Of a DNA stretch of 8,191 bases, positions 6,748-8,191 are shown piece after piece. The DNA lies in the NCBI GenBank assembly GCA_028679275.1, contig JAJRBV010000186.1, forward strand, positions 1 through 8,191, in the 5' to 3' direction. The translations under genes were made by a program, and so were the position numbers. A model generated the notes under the pieces. It was not told the DNA's origin. It worked only from the letters and a program-made list of their open reading frames with translations, and ran no database searches. Every line of letters starts with the position of its first letter. Position 1 is the stretch's first letter. This DNA is from Methanoregulaceae archaeon (GTDB taxonomy: Archaea; Halobacteriota; Methanomicrobia; Methanomicrobiales; Methanospirillaceae).

Positions 6748-7035
6748 CTATGCAGGAGATAATCCAGATGGAGGATGCACTCTCTGGTAATGGAAATACA
6801 GCCCCAGTGCAACGACAAGAGTCGCAAGACTGACAATATTGGCACCGATAACTACCGGGTCACGTATCGAACAGCCATAGGCTGCCCAGAGGGTTACCCC
6901 CAGAGTAAACTGCAACAGGGTAACAACACTGATATCAGCGACCGATTTAGTCCTGTACATCCTGATAATCTGGGGAATAAAACCAAGCATTGTGAGACAG
7001 GCAGCAACGATACCGATGAACAGCCAGAATGTCAT
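6748..7035 (-). CDS. SemiSWEET / PQ-loop sugar transporter-like protein
   Basis: A 95-residue membrane protein with three predicted helices (about 3-22, 37-54 and 62-82), the single MtN3/PQ-loop unit that works as a dimer in SemiSWEET sugar transporters. The PQ pair is at P21-Q22 in GFIPQIIRMYRTKS. LWAAYG (49-54) and GANIVSL (64-70) carry the Trp and Asn (W50, N66) that line the sugar pocket in characterised members. Length is normal for the family (85-100). The ATG at 7035 starts a typical N-terminal helix, but no ribosome binding site is clear. It is upstream of the nitroreductase gene on the same strand and divergent from the second Isf gene. Transport of sugar is known for the family; the actual substrate here is not known. 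Confidence 0.88.
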   Translation of the reverse strand: MTFWLFIGIVAACLTMLGFIPQIIRMYRTKSVADISVVTLLQFTLGVTLWAAYGCSIRDPVVIGANIVSLATLVVALGLYFHYQRVHPPSGLSPA

Positions 7036-7121
7036 GGGAACATGGCCAGGGAATTATTGGAGTTCCTGAAGGAAATGTGTTGTGGACCCCTGCTGCCAGA
7101 AACGGATTGGAAGGAACGTAT

Positions 7122-7129
7122 CATTATAG
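7122..7129 (+). promoter_or_regulatory. Possible TATA box of the second Isf gene
   Basis: CATTATAG lies about 33 nt before the ATG at 7161, so transcription would start roughly 8-15 nt ahead of the gene. The 125-bp divergent gap 7036-7160 must also hold the promoter of the SemiSWEET gene on the other strand, for which I see only a weak AT-rich word near 7052-7062. The same gap holds a small ORF discussed under findings. Confidence 0.3.
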
Positions 7130-7160
7130 GGGCTCTCTCCAAACTGTCTCCTGTGGACAT

Positions 7161-7829
7161 ATGGTGAAAGTGCTTGGTATCTGTGGAAGTCCGAGAGGGG
7201 AACAGAGCCGTACTCTCCGGCTTGTTAATGCTGTGATGAGGGGAGCAGGTGATGCGGGAGCATCATATGAAGTGGTAGATATTTGTGGCCTCGACATTGA
7301 GTTCTGCATCGGGTGCGGGGTATGCTATGAGTCAGGAGAGTGTATCCATGAAGACGACTTTTCCTTCCTCTTTGACCAGATGATAGAAGCGGACGGAATT
7401 GTCTTTGGCTCACCGGTATACATCAATTCAGTAACCGCCCAGATGAAACGGGTCCTTGACCGCATGGCAGATGCCATTCACTGCCAGAAGTTTGAGGGGA
7501 AGTACGGGTGTTCGGTATCGACGGCAGGGGGTTCATTTGCGAAGGAAGTGGTTGAGTACCAGAACAGTATCCTCCGGATTCTTGGGGCAACAACGGTCGG
7601 GGGCGTTGATGTAATACCCGATTCAGATCCATCAGCGCTTAGTTCCGCCGAGAAGAAGGCAAATGATCTGGGAGGCTTTCTCGTAAATGCAATCAGGTCC
7701 GGGATACGATATCCGGATCAGGATCTGATGCATTCCGAGATGAAGGAACGAATGCGGGCCCTCGTCCTTTTTAAAAAGGATATCTGGGTCCACGAATATG
7801 CCTACTGGAAAGAAAAAGGGTGGCTGTAG
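7161..7829 (+). CDS. Iron-sulfur flavoprotein (Isf family)
   Basis: A 222-residue cytosolic flavoprotein of the Isf/NADPH-dependent FMN reductase family, expected to bind FMN and a [4Fe-4S] cluster and to pass electrons, probably from ferredoxin. The FMN phosphate loop is GICGSPRGEQSRT (6-18). The cluster motif is C49-X2-C52-X2-C55-X5-C61 (CIGCGVCYESGEC). SPVYINSVTAQMKRVLDR (84-101) is the second flavin-binding stretch. The C-terminal HEYAYWKEKGWL is usual for larger Isf-type members. The frame is open further upstream to 7029, but homology begins at MVKVLG, so ATG 7161 is used; no strong ribosome binding site precedes it. It shares the same cysteine spacing as the Isf at 3314-4192 but lacks that protein's extension. 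Confidence 0.92.
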   Translation: MVKVLGICGSPRGEQSRTLRLVNAVMRGAGDAGASYEVVDICGLDIEFCIGCGVCYESGECIHEDDFSFLFDQMIEADGIVFGSPVYINSVTAQMKRVLDRMADAIHCQKFEGKYGCSVSTAGGSFAKEVVEYQNSILRILGATTVGGVDVIPDSDPSALSSAEKKANDLGGFLVNAIRSGIRYPDQDLMHSEMKERMRALVLFKKDIWVHEYAYWKEKGWL

Positions 7830-7864
7830 CCCCCTTTCATTCTTTCCTGTGTGTCCGGGTTGAA

Positions 7865-7870
7865 TTTTTT
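7865..7870 (+). terminator. Oligo-T terminator after the second Isf gene
   Basis: Six T residues 36 bp past the stop codon, in a pyrimidine-rich stretch between two convergent genes, fit the archaeal T-tract terminator. An inverted repeat CCGGGT/ACCCGG (7855-7860, 7894-7899) brackets the tract, but its long loop makes a stable hairpin doubtful. Confidence 0.5.
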
Positions 7871-7902
7871 AGCTCTGTCATCATCGGGATCTCACCCGGG
7901 TA

Positions 7903-8191
7903 TTATTCAGCCCTTCCCCTCAGGAATGCCGGCAGACTGAACCTGCGATCAAGGGAGACGATTGCTCCGACGATTGTCATAACGAAAAAAACAAGGAAGA
8001 CCTGGTGCATACTTGCGAGGAAACCGGCAGATACCTCCGGGGTTACCGGTGCGTTTCCAAGCAGCAGGGCAAAAAAGATCATCACGATACCCATGGAGAG
8101 CATCATCCCTGTGTTCCTCATCGTTGCGAGTAGCGAGGATGCGAGGCCGTAATGCTGACGATCGACACTTCCCATTATGACGGTGGTATTG
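7903..8191 (-). CDS. MFS transporter, DHA2/EmrB-QacA type (C-terminal part)
   Basis: The C-terminal 95 or so residues of a major facilitator superfamily pump; the gene enters from the right edge and its start is outside. The visible part begins NTTVIMGSVDRQHYGLASS and continues with ATMRNTGMMLSMG, the stretch before the penultimate helices of 14-helix DHA2 drug:H+ antiporters (compare IMGSVPxExxGxASGxLxTxRNxG in relatives). Two membrane segments follow (about 24-39 and 53-73 counted from the Met at 8175), then a short basic tail. Members export drugs and toxic organic compounds; the substrate here cannot be told. It is convergent with the second Isf gene, 73 bp apart. Confidence 0.85.
   Translation of the reverse strand, partial: NTTVIMGSVDRQHYGLASSLLATMRNTGMMLSMGIVMIFFALLLGNAPVTPEVSAGFLASMHQVFLVFFVMTIVGAIVSLDRRFSLPAFLRGRAE

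Noticed and set aside
7029..7160. Upstream extension of the second Isf frame (44 extra residues)
   Set aside because: The extra stretch shows no family similarity and precedes the normal Isf start MVKVLG; the ATG at 7161 is preferred.

Overview
The window looks like a piece of a euryarchaeal methanogen chromosome, most likely of the order Methanomicrobiales (Methanoregula/Methanosphaerula/Methanospirillum-like). The evidence is an archaeal form III RuBisCO, two ferredoxin-type iron-sulfur flavoproteins (Isf family, typical of methanogens), a family 4 Fe-S uracil-DNA glycosylase, moderate GC, and gene upstream regions with few classical Shine-Dalgarno sites. This assignment is inferred from gene content only. 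No rRNA, tRNA, CRISPR array, insertion sequence or phage gene was seen.

Layout. (1) 1-1211, +: RuBisCO large subunit, cut by the left window edge but with every catalytic motif in view. (2) 1305-1748, +: small YkgJ-type cysteine-cluster protein. (3) 1921-2490, +: isochorismatase-like cysteine hydrolase. (4) 2548-3165, -: family 4 uracil-DNA glycosylase, convergent with (3). (5) 3314-4192, -: Isf-family flavoprotein with an unusual N-terminal extension of about 105 residues. (6) 4295-5581, +: GntP-like permease, divergent from (5). (7) 5557-6669, -: Acg-like nitroreductase-family protein whose 3' end overlaps that of (6) by 25 bp in antisense. (8) 6748-7035, -: SemiSWEET/PQ-loop membrane protein, probably co-transcribed with (7). 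(9) 7161-7829, +: second, simpler Isf. (10) 7903-8191, -: C-terminal end of an MFS (DHA2-type) transporter, cut by the right edge.

How the genes relate. No single pathway joins them. RuBisCO stands without its usual AMP-pathway or phosphoribulokinase partners in view. From 3.3 kb to 7.8 kb there is a loose cluster of redox flavoproteins (two Isf, one Acg-like nitroreductase) interleaved with small-molecule transporters (GntP-like, SemiSWEET, MFS). A redox-stress or detoxification theme is possible but is only an inference.

The most interesting points are the N-terminally extended Isf, the two Isf paralogues about 3 kb apart flanking the permease/nitroreductase pair, the antisense overlap of permease and nitroreductase, and a possible 41-codon ORF ending inside the start of the second Isf gene. 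I did not find convincing evidence for a wholly new multi-gene system.
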